DNA from: Prorocentrum cordatum
Lineage: Eukaryota; Sar; Dinophyceae; Prorocentrales; Prorocentraceae
Length of the DNA: 64,000 nucleotides
Reading direction: 5' to 3'
Assembly: GCA_963575745.1 (NCBI GenBank)
Contig: CAUYUJ010005670.1
Location: forward strand, 435,001 to 499,000
A program made the position numbers and the translations under genes. The notes under the pieces were generated by a model. It was not told where the DNA came from, did not search any database, and saw only the letters and a list, made by a program, of their open reading frames with translations. Every line of letters starts with the position of its first letter. The stretch's first letter is position 1. Below are positions 10,573 through 23,205 of the stretch, piece by piece.

Positions 10573-11726
10573 CCCCCCCTCATGCACTCTGGCCCTCGCC
10601 TCCCCCCCCCACACAAACGCCCCCGCTCGCGGCTCCCAGCGCCCCCTCAACCTGCTCTGAGTCAAGGCGGTCCTTGGGGTTGCTCTTGGACACCGCCAGC
10701 GCGCGGGGGACCTGAACGTCGACCTCCCCTTGGATCACATGCTGGATGCTCGCCTCCACCCACGACTCCGTCAACCCGAGCAGGCTGTTGATCACTTCCA
10801 TGCAGCAGTCGCGCTTGATCACGTGCCTGAGCCTCATCATCTCCTTCGGCGCCCACTCCAGCAACGCCCACTTCACGTCGGCAAGCAAACCGTTCAGGTG
10901 CATCACTCTGACGGCGGCCCCATGGGTCGACATCCCTTTGACCACCATCAGGTCCCAGCAGCCCTCATCAGCGGCTTTGAACTGCTCAGTCTTGCCGTTC
11001 CGCGGGAAATATACTGGAATACTTCGGGTTGGCCACCAGCCCGATTCGCACCACCCCGTGACTGAATTATTTGGGCCGTAGCCCAACTCGGAGCCCCACA
11101 ACATGATGGCGGTCCACTCCATGATCGTGTCGCGGTCGGGAACCACCGTGAGGCCGAGGCGGCCCTTCCCCCCGTCGATGTCCCCGTAGTCGGAGCTCTC
11201 GAAGTCGGGGCCCCGCACGACGCACTGGCCGTAGTCGTAGGGCTGGCACAACCTCAGCCTGCCCTTGGAGTAGAAGTCCTCGGAGCGGGCGGCGAGGCGC
11301 ACTAGAGGTAACACATCGAGCAGCAACGAGCAACTGTCGCCCGACGCGCGGGGGCGGGGCAGAAGCGAGCGGGGCGGGGGAAGGGCGGGCGGGGATAGCA
11401 AGGCGGAAAACTGTCAACTACCATCACCGCCCACACTAAGCCCAAACATGAACGCATGGCCGACGCGCACACCTGAAACCATGGTGCGGAACCAACCACG
11501 CCATGCGCTAACCGATTGCCCATGTCTAAGCAACTGATTACCCCCGTACCTCCGTGCAAAGGCCGTTCACCACTAACGAAAATAAAGGCACTAGCACATA
11601 TTGCATAAAGGCAATCCTCGATGTCGATAACGTCGGACGTGCCGATGGGCAGGAAGTAGGCCATAGCGCGCGGCGCTAGCCGCTCTTTATCAAGTTGGAA
11701 AGGGCGGCCAACAAACCAACCGTTCT
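10282..11726 (-). CDS. Unknown protein, at least 3 exons, basic C-terminus
   Basis: Exons 11473-11726, 10652-11278 and 10282-10356 join in frame (CAG|GT donor to GAG|GAC acceptor; CAG|GT donor to AAG|GAC acceptor) and give about 317 residues. The first possible start is the ATG at 11662-11664; the CTCAG just above 11726 may be an ordinary or a spliced-leader acceptor, so the 5' end is open. Exon 1 has a hydrophobic segment (YAICASAFIFVSGE). The middle exon is a compact globular stretch rich in W and G (MEWTAIMLWGSELGYGP, CWDLMVVKGMSTHGAAVRV) followed by helices (LLEWAPKEMMRLRHVIKRD). The last 24 residues are basic (NSSKRKRLQSQDD...NKKV). I do not recognise the family. The second intron (10357-10651) contains two long poly-C runs. 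Confidence 0.65.
10473..10571. repeat. Two poly-C runs (29 and 42 bases)
   Basis: Uninterrupted C at 10473-10501 and 10530-10571, i.e. G runs on the transcribed sense of the surrounding minus-strand gene. They lie inside an intron. Run length may be unreliable because of sequencing error in homopolymers. Confidence 0.95.
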
Positions 11727-12447
11727 CTGAGCAATGGAGGCGAATCGAAAAAAACCTGAATGCCATGTCAGCTCGGCTTGCGCCCAGACGAATCGGCGAT
11801 CAAACAAATGCACACGCGACCCCGCCTGCAACGCGCACACGTGCCAAACCTCACCTGCAATACATACACACATGTCAAACGAGTGCTACCCGCCAGTCAA
11901 TGGAGGTGGAGGGTCGAAGCATTTCCATCGCTCGGAGTAGCCCTGTCCGAGCAATATCACCACTGTGCACGGGTCGCACGCGCGCCCGATGCGACGCTGG
12001 CTGCAGGGCAGTCTGCGCGCGCCCGCGCACACGCAACGCAAGCCGACGGGCGAGGAGGCGGGCAAGCAGCCGCCCCCCGCCAAAAAAAAACTGCGAAGGT
12101 CTTCACCATCCAAACTCTCTGCTCCACTCCATCCGTGCCCCCATCCTGCCCCTAAGCACCCGCTGCGACCCCGCCCATGCCACCCCCTTTCTCCTAGCCG
12201 CATCGGCGGCCCCCCATCCCGCACCAACCCGACCCGCATGCATTAGTTAATGATACCCATCCCTGCGCCCCTCCCATCCGACTGTCGACCGCACTTCCCC
12301 GCGCCCCGTCCCGTGAGCACTACGCACCCCATCCTCGCACCTCCTCCTGTCCAACCTCCTCCCGTTGACCTTCCCCCGAGTCGGGCCCGTGCACGGGCCC
12401 GTCGCCGTCGGCGCGCTTGCCCCCGTGCGGGGCCACGCTGGAGCGGG
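11727..12447. other. Intergenic region between two minus-strand genes
   Basis: Separates the 3' end of the long gene (stop at 12448) from the first supported exon of the next gene. Short ACACACATG-type words near 11860-11880. A minus-strand reading near 11890-11950 (SERWKCFDPPPPLTG) could be a further small exon but has no supporting splice pair. Confidence 0.45.
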
Positions 12448-15400
12448 CTACGCCTTAGGCGTGAACAGCCCCGCAATCGGGCAATGCGCCAGAGGCAAAT
12501 TGTGGTGTTCGAGGAATCGCTCCCAACACCGCCTCGAACAGTCAAGCATTGCCCTCGCAGAATCCCCCCCGAACCGACTCCATGGCGCGGAGCCTTTGAA
12601 CTTCAAAAGGGGCATGTGATACCTCCTGGCCCCAGCGGCGTTGGCACGCCAAATGTATGCCCCAGGAGGCATGTAACCCCGAGCATCTTTCTGGGGCAAA
12701 TCATTCAAAACTTCGGGGAGCTTGGGAAACTTCAAACCGTGCAAAGGGTGATCCTTACTGTTGAGCGCGGGCGCCTTCCCCTTCACCTTGACCTTATGCA
12801 GCCCAGGCCAGCGCCCGCAACGAGCCACTCTCACGCGGCTGACCGCAATGCTCCGCGCGATACGGGAAGGGGCAACGGGGGGCGGGGGCGAGGGTGACGA
12901 AACAAACCAAGATCACACAACAGATTCGGGCGCATGGCGACACGGCAACGCGCAGGCAAAGCTGTCCAAGGAGGGTGAACGAGGCAAGGGTAGAAGGCGG
13001 GCAGCGACGGAAGGGAGGGGTGGGGGGAACCAGAGGGGCATGTCAATAGCGAAGGGGCGGATGGGCGGGCGATCAACGACGGGGAAGGAGCGGAGGGGCA
13101 GCGAGGGGGAGGCAAACAGCGACGACACTAAACAATTGACCCAGGCGCCACCAAGCCCCGAGCCTTGAAGACGCTGACCTCGTTGCTGAAGTCAGCGCGC
13201 GAGGCCTTGTGGGACTTGGCGGACTTCGCCTGGTCGACGATCTCCTGCGCAGTCGCAGCGTCCAGGCAGTCTGCCACCCACTCCAGGTCGATCAGCTCCT
13301 CGAACCCTTCGTCGGCGTCGAACGTGCCGAGCCTCAACTCCAAAATCTGGAGCAGGTCTTCATCGGTCACCCCCACTATCAGGTTCTTGCACAGGCACAT
13401 CAATAGAGACGCCAACGTCGTGTTCTCGTACTCGTACTCTCTGAAATCCGCTAGCTCTTTCAGCCAGCTCACCGATAGAGACCAAAACGCACATCTGGCA
13501 GCGGTCTCGAGAAGGGGCCGCGGTGTGTCGGCGGGGGCCGCCGCGATGAAGAGGTCCCCGTACGTGGACGCTTCCTGGCACGCGCGCGGCCCGGCGGCAG
13601 GGGGGGAGGCCGGGGGGGGGTGGGGGGGGGGAAGGGGGGGGGGCGGACGGGGGGCGACGGCGAGGTGAGGGAGCGGAGAAGAACGGGCGGGAGAAGGGGG
13701 GGATGAGGCGGCATGAGGGAGGAGGAGGATGGGGGGAGGCGAGGGGGATCAGGAGGAGGGGGCACGCGACAGGCGTCAGAGGGAGGACGAGGAGGACGAG
13801 GAAGGAGGAGGATGGGGATGGGGGGAGGCGGACGCGTAGGAGGAGGAGGAGGCGGAGGCTGAGGAGGATGAGGATGCGAAGGATGAAAGGGGCTACGCTG
13901 CGAAGAAGCACGCATGCGCGGCCTTCAGGTGCACTGGAGTGGCGACCCCCTTCTCACCCTCAAGCTTGGAATACTCAATATCAATGGCCTGGCGCATGGG
14001 GGACTTCCAAAGAATCGGAACTGCCTCCCATTCAGACGGTTCAAGCACAACATGAAGTTGGCGCGCTTGGTAGCTGTCCGCGACGTGCAGGTTCGGCGCG
14101 ACGAGCTTGGCTGGCCACGTCGCCGCAAGACCTGTGCCCAAAGAACCCATGCCAAACAGCCAATCGTGAGTCCCCACCTTCCGAAGAAGGATGTTTTTGT
14201 TCACGAGCTGCGCGTAGAACTGCCTATCCAGAATGCCCATCCGTCCTTGCTGATGCGCCTGTCTGCAAACCTCGAGGTCCACCAGCGGGTCCGTCATGCC
14301 AGACGCGGTGGGGGAGTGCCACGCTGCATCAGCACATGTGGCCACCCTGTGGATGCCGAGCTGGCGGGTAAGGTCGCCCAGCTCCTTCTTGATGAGCTTC
14401 GGCTTGTTGGCAGTGGAGGACAGCCCCACATTGCGCTCAAGCTGTGCATCATTCTTGCTGACCTCCACGAAATGATGTGTTTCTGAAATAACTCTACTAT
14501 CCACTGCTGTCGCATGCATCGATCGGGCACACGTCAAAGAATTCTGCTGCTTGGACACCTTCGCATTGCACTTATTGAACGTGTCCTCAACGATCTGGCC
14601 GGTAATGAAGCGCCTGGCCTGCTCCTTCACGTGCCTCTCCATCCCGGGGTGCTCGGGCGGGCAGGCGAGGGGGGGGGGGCGACGGGGCAAGCAAGGAGTG
14701 AGGCGTGCAACGAGACAGGCCGAGAGAAGACGCACCGCAGCACGGCCCCCCATGGCGAAACGCATGCACAACACAACCCGATGACCTGCACGGCGCGGGG
14801 GGGGGGGGCACGCCTAAACTTACTCCTGCACCTGCAAGCGCGCTGCAATTCAATGGGCAAGCACGGCGTGCAAGCGTCGAGCATTCCTTGGTGTCACGGC
14901 CCAGCCTTCCCTGGCCAAGCACAGGCACAACTGCTGGACCGATGCCTTGTTGAAAATGCTCCGCTTGGTCATCAAGCGGGCGGTGTCGCAAGCTGAACCC
15001 TCCAAGTCATCAAACAAATGCATGTCTGTCCTCAATTGGGCGATGAACGCTGGCGCATAAGTCGGGTCCAACAGAAGGATCTGCCTTCGCGGCAATGAAT
15101 GTGTCAATACTAGATTTCTTCTGATCAGTTCCATTGATATACTAAACGACAGCTCGACAACCAAACCTGCAAGATAATCTGTCTGCTCAATCCGCGGATG
15201 TCCTACGCATGCGTCGCTCTCCGACCACTTCGTCTCGACCCCCATGCTTGCGAACCACTTGCGCATAGATGGCACCATCATAGATAATTGTTCGCACCTG
15301 CGCACCTCGCCTTGCATCATTTTCATCTCCCAGGTGGCGGGCGCGTCGACATCCCGCAGAGCTACACTTTGCCTCTGAGGACGTCGCCTAACCCTCGGGC

Positions 15401-18400
15401 CCCCTGCCCGCCACGGCCCACATATCTCGTGACTCCGTCTTCTCCCCCTCGTCCTCCTCCTCCTCCATCTCCTCGCTCCTCCCCTCGCTTCTTCCCCTCA
15501 TCCCTCAGCCTCCTCCCCCTGTTCCTACTCCTCATCCTCCTCGTCCTCGCCATCATCACCCTGCTCGTCCCCCTCAGCCCCCTTCTCTTGGCCCCCCCCC
15601 CACCCGCCCCCCCCCCTCCTCCATCTCCGCCCCGCGCCCCCAATCCTCATCCCCATCCTTCCCCGCCCCCAACCCCCGCCCCCACGCGCAGACGAAAGAA
15701 GGGGATTCCAAGGGGGCGGGGGGGCGATGGCGCGGATGCGGGGAGGGGGGGCGGGGGGGGGGGGAGGGCGAGGGAGCGCGGGGGAGTGGGGTGTGAGAAA
15801 CGGAGAGGTTTGGTTCCAAGGAGTGGGGCACGCGCCTGCTGTGCAGATTTGAAGTCGGCATCAATGTGCATACGATGGCCCTCTGAATGCGATAATTAAT
15901 CGGATCCCCAAACAAATATGCTGCTTTGTCCAATTGGTTCTGGCACTGGATACCCCACCCCGCGAACTGTTGTTGTTTCAAGGTTAGCTTCTCCGCTGGA
16001 ACTGCACCCTCTGCCGTGGGCTCCTTCAACGCTGGTGCCATCCTCCTGTCGATACCCTTGTGTCCTAAATACAATGCTGCAACATTCCAAAAATATGCTT
16101 TGAGCGCAAACCAACACAATGTCTTATTCGCAATGATAACGGGCTGTTGGTACTTGCCCATGTTGACACGACACCCTTTGCTCTGAAGAAGGCGATGCGA
16201 TGGCAAATCGCGCCAGAATGCGTCAACCTTGTCGGGCGTGCTCAAGTCCACCTGTGGGAGGTCAGGCGGAAGGGTGGGAGGGTGGGTGGAGGCGTCTCGT
16301 CGTCGTCGTCGTGGTCGCTCTTGCGGTCGTCGTCGTCGCCGTCGTCGTCGTCGTCGCGCTCGCCCTAGGGCCCGCCGTCGTCGTCGTCGTCGTCGTGGCC
16401 ACCGAATGGCGAGGGGGCAACTGCGGGAGGAAGCAGGGGCGCAGGCAGAGCACGGCCATATCAAGCGACGTGGACGGGCGAAACGACGCAAGCACCGCCA
16501 GGGCGAACTGCCCCGCGGCCCGAACAAGCGGCGACGCCGCCCCACATCCAATCGAGACCGCGAGGTCTGCGGAGCCGCCGAAACGAGCGGGGGTGGGAAG
16601 GGGGATGAGGGTGCCACTGCAAGCAAGCACAAGACAACCATTCGCTGTGGAATCGGGCGAAGCAGAAAACGGAAATGAAGGATGCCAAGAGTTGCAAATT
16701 GGAAGCATCATGCCTAAGACAAAAGAGCCCACCGATAGTTGTTCTTTCATGAGCGGCAAGTACAATTGGAAGAGCGCGTCCGAATCAACACTGTTGGACT
16801 TGATGTGCTCAGTGACAGCTCCGACAATCTGAGCAAGACGTGGCGGGGATAACGTAGACCCATATACACAATTTTGAGCAGCAACCATCAGAACTTGGAA
16901 TTTGTAGAGACCAGTAGCCCTGGAGCGAGCGGCGCGCGCGCAAATGTCACTGGAACGGGCGAGCAGATTGCGCGCCGACCTCACAATCCTACCACGCGTG
17001 CTGCAGGCGCGTGCGATGCTCATGCATGGAACCATGCGAGTCTCACAACATGGACAAGCAAGAAAGCAAGCAAAGACAATAAAAGAGAACTCCTCAATGC
17101 TCCCTTGGACGCGTTCGACAGATAATGAGATATATCATATTCAGTCTGCATGTTCAGCCCCAACTCATACGTACAAAAATGATCACACGCGGTCATGTCT
17201 GGACCCGAGTCTGTACTCACGGATAAGTAAGGCCATTCAAAAGGGTCCCCCTGGAGAGACCCGTCATCTGGACTGCGTGGGATTTTGAACGTGGCCAACG
17301 TCATACAAGTGCTGTGGCGCAGCATGTTGTCGATGAAATGACACATCTGGAATGTTTTCAATCTGCGCCTTTTTTTTGGTCGAGCACAATCCTTAGCGCC
17401 TGGCGCTGCCACGTGGCCCAGCTTGCGTTTCACCACCGTCCTCTGGGCAGCGCGCGGCAAGCGGGCTGAAAGGGGGGGCGGAGGATAGAGGAGAGAGGGG
17501 GAGGAGGAGGGGAAGAAGCAGCAGCAGCAGCAGCAAGAGTAGAAGGACAGTGAGGGGGTAGAGGAAGAGGAGAGGAGGGACAGACGGGGCGGATGTAGAG
17601 ATAGAAGAGAGGAGGTGAGAGGAGGCGCAGGAGGGGAGCGGGGTGGAGGAGGGGGCGGGAGATGAGGGTGAGAAGGGAGAAGGGAAGAAATGCGAGGAGC
17701 GGAAATTCGATGAGGACATGGAGCGAGGAGGATAGGAGGAGGGAGGAGGAGGAGGAAGAGGGACGACGGGGAGGAGGAAGAAGAGGAGAAGGAGAAGGAG
17801 GGGGGGAGGAGAAGGAGGAGGACGAGGAGAAGGGCGAGGATGAGGAGGAGGCGGAGAAGGAGGAGAGCAGGGGGAGGAGGATGAGGAGGAGGGGGAGAAG
17901 GAGGAGGAGCAGGAGTTGGAGTATGAGGAGGAGTAGTAGTAGGAGGAGGAGGAGGAGGGAGAGGAGGGGGAGGAGGAGGAAGATGAGGAGGAGGGGGACA
18001 AGGAGGAGGAGGAGGGGGGGGGATGACGGGGAGGAGCAGAAGGAGGAAGAGGAGAACGCAGATGAGGAGGAGGAGGAGAAGGAGGAGGAAGAGAAGGAGG
18101 GGGAGGAGGTGCAGGAGAGGGAGGAGGGGGATGAGCAGGAGGATAATGAGGAAGAGGGGGAGGGGGAGGAAGAGGTGCGGGAGAAGGAGGAGGGAGAGGA
18201 GGAATGAGGAGGGAGGGGGAGCAGGAGGAGGAGGGAGGAGGGGGGGAGGCAGGGAGGAGGAGTGAGGAGGAGGAGGAGGAGGAGGAGGAGAGGAGGAGAA
18301 GTAAGCAAGGGGCTGGGGGGGGGCCAGAAGCTGGCAGGGCGGGCACCGCGCCCTGCGATCCTGAAAATAGTGGCGCCTGTGGCGCTGCAGGTCTGCCAGC

Positions 18401-21400
18401 TCACCGTCCTCGACGAAACATTGGTCTCCGAGAACCTCAGTGGGCTCCTTGAGCGGGGGGGGCGGGGGGGCAGGCGGCGCGGGGGGGAGGTCCCTGACCT
18501 ACGCCTTCTCCTCCTGGGCAAGCCTCCCCAATGCTCCGCTGCCTCCTCCGCCCGCCCCCCTCCCCCCTCTAGCCCGCCCGCCGAGCCCCCCCCCCGAGCT
18601 GCCGCGCGCCCCTCGCCACAGGCCCCCCCGCCCCTGCCCCTCCTCCGGCCCTCCCCCCCTCCCCCTCTCACCCAAAAGCCGCGACAGAGAGGGGCGGGGA
18701 AGAATGGGGGGGCCGACGGGGGTGCCGCAGCGCCCTGGAAACGCTTATTTTGGGAGCCCAGGGGGGGGGGGGTCGTAACCTGCAGTGGGTTGTAAGGTAC
18801 AGGAAGTCTCGCGCGGGAACCCCACTCCGGCAAGCCGGGCCCCCCCACTACTGGTCCCGGCACCCAATCCCGCGGCCCGAAAATTCCTACATTTCCACTC
18901 GGAGGGAAGGGGTGCTGGAACCCGCGAAGGGACCCAAGAGCCAGCGGCCAGCGGGGCGAGGGGCGAAGGGGCGAGCGGGGGGGGGAGGAGCGGGCGAGGG
19001 CGGAGGAGGGCGAGCAGGACAGGAGAGGCGGGAAAGGAGGGCATGCGATGGTGGAGAAGGAGGAAGAGGAGAAGGAGGAAGGGAGGGTTGGGGAGAGGAG
19101 TGGAGGGGGGGGCATGCATATGGGCAGAGGGAGCGAGCGGCTGAAGGGGAGGGGGGGGGAAGGGGCAAGGGGGGGAAGGGATCGAAGAAACGGGCAAGGA
19201 CATTATACAATCTGGCAAGGGATAGGGCGAGAGCGCGAACGGGGAAGGGCGGAAGGGGACGGGAGAAAGGAGAGCGAGCAGCGCAGGAGAGGAGGGGATA
19301 ATCGATCAGGGGAAGGACGGGAGGGATGAAGGGAGGAGAAAAAAGTTAAGGAGAGGAGTATACGGGAGGGGGGGGGGCTTGGGCGCGGAGGGAGAAGGGG
19401 GCGCGGAGGGAGAAGAGGAGGGAGAGGAAGGGGGGGAAGCCATGGAGGAGACAGACTGGGAGATGCTACACCTAGATAAAGAGAGGGGCGAGAGTGAGAA
19501 CGGTAGATGATAACAGCGAGAGTGGAGCGAGAATAAGAACCATAGCGAGCGTGATAGTTAGCAAGACACCGAGGGCGAGAGGCAGAGCAAGAGTGAGAGC
19601 GAGAGTGGAGCGAAGAGCGGGAGCGGGAGTGGGAGTGAGATCATCGCGAGGAGTGGGTCTGGGACTGAGAGCGAGAGCGAGGCTGGAGGCGGGAGTGAAA
19701 GTGGATAGGTGGACGAGTAATGGAGTGGAACAAGAGAGCAAGCAACCATGGACGCAATGGACACGAAAGAGATCAATGCAATCCTGGGGTAATGCATGGG
19801 CGCACTTGCCAGTGATGGGGTCCATCAACACCGCCATGCATACAGAATAATCAGTTCCAATTTTAGTGCCATCTGGTCCAGACATAGATACCTTCTGCTT
19901 GCCCTGCCAGGCGACGCGAGGGGCGGGCAGCGCGGATGCAAATTAAAAGAGGATGATCACATAATATAGAGATGACCTCATGGCCCCTCGTCCTCGAGAC
20001 CCCCTTCCCCCTCCTTCTCCTCCTTGCTTCTCATTCAGCCGCCTCCCTCGCGCTCCCCCTCCACCAGTCGCTACTCCAATCCCCTCCAACATCAGCGTCC
20101 CCTGACATCCGCCCGCCCCGCAGCTTGCACCGCCGATGCTGCGGCGCGAGCCTGGCGCTGCGAGAGACGGCGACCAGCCGCCGAGACGAGAGGGCGGACC
20201 AGAGAACGATAACAAAACTACAGAGGTGGGACAAAGCCGCACAGCGGTCCTTGAAGAGCTCGCGCGTGGCGTCCACGTACTGGACCAGGCACCTCTCGGT
20301 CAGCCTCGGGTTGGAAGCATGGTAGCACTGGGACTGCTCGTGGTTCTGGCCGACCGTCCCGCCGACTAAGTCGAGGGCGCAATCGCGCTGGGGGTACTCC
20401 TTGCACATCACCGCCTCCACCCTGGCGCCAAGTATCTGGATGACCTGGGAGCGCGCGTTCACAATGCAAAGGCAAGGGGGGGCACCGCCACGGGCGATGG
20501 CCAGGCAGAACGCGCGCGCGGCGCGGGAGATGAAGGCGACGACTGAGACGACAGAGGGGCGCGCGAGGAGGGGGCACCACGAGGCGAGGAGGGGCAAGGC
20601 GGGGCGCCAACAGGGCGAGGGCGGACGGGGACGGGCTGCGAACATGACAAACCCCTTCCATGCGACGGGCGACCCCACTACTCGAGAACCTCTATCCTGC
20701 GAGAGGCTACCCAACAAAGGCAACTGACGCCATGGGGTAGCTCGAGCACTGCCACCCGACCCCGCCCCGCCCCCAGACCTGCGCGAACGCGCCAGTCAGC
20801 AGAGCCGACTTCTCCTGGCACGAGCCGTTGTGGAGGCCAACCACAAAGTCAATGAGGGCCACGCCGTGCAAGCTCAACAACCGATCCATCTGCTTACTGC
20901 GCTTCTCGCACTGCGGGACACCTCCGTTCTCGTAGGCCGCCGCCGCCTCTGTCAGCGAGACGACGCCCGCGACGACGCGCACTGTAATAGGGCATCTGCC
21001 AGCCCAGATCTCACCAACCTCCCCTCCCCGGGCGGCGCCAGCGCACAGGAGCTCACAGAGACGCGCCGCCGCGCGAACGACGCTCGGATGGGAACAGAGG
21101 GGAGGTGGAGGAGAGAGCGGGAGAGGAGGCGGATAACGAGGAGGGGAGGGGCGAGAAGGGGCACGGGAGGGGATGAGCAAGAAGGAGAGGCGGAAGATGA
21201 GGAGGAAGAGGAGGAGGAGGAGGGGGGAGGCGGGGGAGGGAGATGAGAGGAGGAGGATGAGCGCGACGACGAAGACGACGACGATGAGACGGGGAAGGAG
21301 GAGCAGCAGGAACAGGAGGAGGAGAAGGAGGGGAGGGACGGAGGATGCAGGCGGAGGGAGGGGGAGGGGCGGGGTGAGGAGGGGGGAGGAGGAGGTGGAT

Positions 21401-22587
21401 GGGGATGGGCGAGGGAGGTTGTTGCCCTCGCCGCATTGCTCTGCAACGCCCCAGCTCCCCCGCCCCAACTCCCCGCGCACCGCCCCCCGCCCTGACAGAC
21501 GCGCGCCACACCTGATCAACTGCGTGCTCTTCACTTCCCCTGGGCTGACACTCGAGAGACGCGCCCGCCCTTCCCGAACCCGAATGACAGACTGATCCAG
21601 TTTCAGCTCGAACTCAAAATCGCCCCCAACAAGCTGCAGCATGTTGACGAATATACACCCAAGGGCACTCTTAGTCAACTCATTATCAAGAAGCCCGTGT
21701 CTGGAACTCAGAGAGCGAGACGAGCGCAAACATAATAGAAGCAAGAATGTTACTGACAGTGACGGGAACATGAGGCAGCGATACGCATCGACCTGATCAG
21801 TATCATTTTGTTGGCCGAAGGGCGATGACAAACGAATGGCTAGGTCACCCATCTTGTACTTGGCAATGCAATTCAACCATGAGCTTTTTCTCGCATGGAA
21901 CCAGTCAGATCCGTTCGAATGCGTTTTTGTCAAACCAAGCTGAACTGTCAAATCGCAAATGTCTACCCACGCCCGACCACAAGGATGGAAGAACTCGAAA
22001 CTTGCTCCTCTCACTTTGATCTCCGTGACCCCTGGGCCCTTAGGAACCAGCACGAAACTACAGAGCCTGTGCCTCTGCTTCAGAGCATTCAAGGGGAACC
22101 TCTCTTTCGATTCTGACAAAATCGTACAATGCTGATCTGCTAAGCCGTACCCGTATTTGGCAACAGTGATGAATTGCTGCGCGGGGATGCCATCTACGGA
22201 GTCGTCTTCGGGGTCCTGCGGGACGATGGCCGCCAAGTGGTCGGTGCAGTCGGGGTCCTCATCCAAGGTCCAGACCTGGCAGGCGCAGCGGAAATGGAGC
22301 GGTCATTGCCGCCTGACCCTTGCACCCCCGCCCTTCACCCACCTCGCCGTCGTTGCCATCCTAAGCCCCCGTCCCGACGCCCCCCCCCCCCCCTTTTCCC
22401 CCCGCGCGCGCGATCGCGATCATTCGCAACTCCCTTCCCGCATCTCAATGCACGCGCGACGGAAACGCGCGGGCGGGTCTGGTGCCGAGGGTCGATCTAT
22501 CGCCCCGATGCCCCCCCCCCCCATCCCCTCCCCCTCCTTCTTCTCCTCCTCCTCATCCTCCTCCCTCCTACTCCTCCTACCTCCTCC

Positions 22588-22619
<32 letters not shown>

Positions 22620-23111
22620 ATCCTCATCGTTGTCCCCGTCGACCTCCTTGCCCATAGCCCCGCCCTCCCCGTGGCGCCCCCCTTCGGGGAAGGGTGCTCG
22701 AATGCCCTGCGCGCCGACTGGCGCGCACTGCGCTCTAGCGCCCCTGGGGCACCGACAGCCTGCGGAACTGCCACCTGGTCGAGACGGGAACGAGGGCGCG
22801 AACGTCCCAACCTCATCCCCCCTCTATCCCCCATCCGACTCCTCCTCTTCCACCTCCACCTCATCCTCCTGATTTCCTCATTGCAACCTCCCATCGCCCG
22901 CGCCACCCCCCCCCACGACCCGTCCTCGCCCGACTCCTCATCGAGAGCGGACTCAGGGGCGAACGCGAAGCAACGTGCTAAACAACAAAGCGCGCCTTGG
23001 TGTCGGGCAACGGACACGTCTGGAAGGACACCTCGTGGAAGAGGATCTGGCCGCGCGCGTCGGATACCAACTGGAACTCGTCCAAGGACGCTGCGAGCCG
23101 CGCCATCCCCT
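12448..23111 (-). CDS. Long multi-exon gene of a dinoflagellate-type expanded family (function unknown)
   Basis: Exons, 5' to 3': 22987-23111, ~21580-22275 (possibly with a short intron near 21705-21768), 20779-20981, 20222-20444, ~19800-19894, 18361-18447, 17093-17442, 16733-16919, 15874-16251, 14910-15326, 13923-14624, 13164-~13447, 12448-12792. From 18447 downward nearly every junction is frame-consistent. Donors are GA, GT or GC. The product is roughly 1300-1400 residues and I cannot assign a reaction. Diagnostic segments are VSTDSGPDMTACDH, then DISHYLSNAS, then VLMVAAQNCVYG; FITGQIVEDTF...ETHHF; and near the C-terminus ARGYMPPGAYIWRAN, ending CPIAGLFTPKA and a TAG stop. From memory this D-G-D / D-SH / N-x-G order recurs in very large predicted-protein families of dinoflagellates. 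The introns are filled with simple repeats. It may be two adjacent genes; the join across 18.5-19.8 kb is the weakest. Confidence 0.65.
16290..16400. repeat. (GTC)n repeat in an intron
   Basis: GTC triplets on the plus strand inside the 16252-16732 intron of the long minus-strand gene. The same triplet dominates intron 3 of the gene at 24937-28581. Confidence 0.85.
17465..18300. repeat. Purine-only tract of about 830 bases within an intron
   Basis: The plus strand is almost exclusively A and G (GGA, GAA and AGG words), so the transcribed sense of the gene is an unbroken polypyrimidine tract just upstream of the exon at 17093-17442. The very long serine/proline frames it produces are repeat artefacts. 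Confidence 0.9.
18960..19720. repeat. G/A-rich intronic sequence with GAGAGC repeats
   Basis: Purine-rich on the plus strand, with GAGAGCGAGAGTGGAGCG-type words at about 19480-19700. It falls in the interval between the exons near 19.8 kb and 18.4 kb; nothing coding seen in it. Confidence 0.7.
22589..22619. repeat. Poly-C run (31 bases)
   Basis: Homopolymer inside the first recognised intron of the long minus-strand gene, preceded by CCT triplets. Confidence 0.95.
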
Positions 23112-23174
23112 CTGGGTGGCCCGCCGCTCAACAAGGCCAAAGGCCTTAAGCCGTAAATGGCTCGGGGCCGAAGT

Positions 23175-23205
<31 letters not shown>

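Noticed and set aside
17430-19115. 561-residue Ser/Pro/Leu-rich minus-strand frame
   Set aside because: It is the translation of the polypyrimidine intron; the real exons in this interval (18361-18447, 17093-17442) are in other frames.
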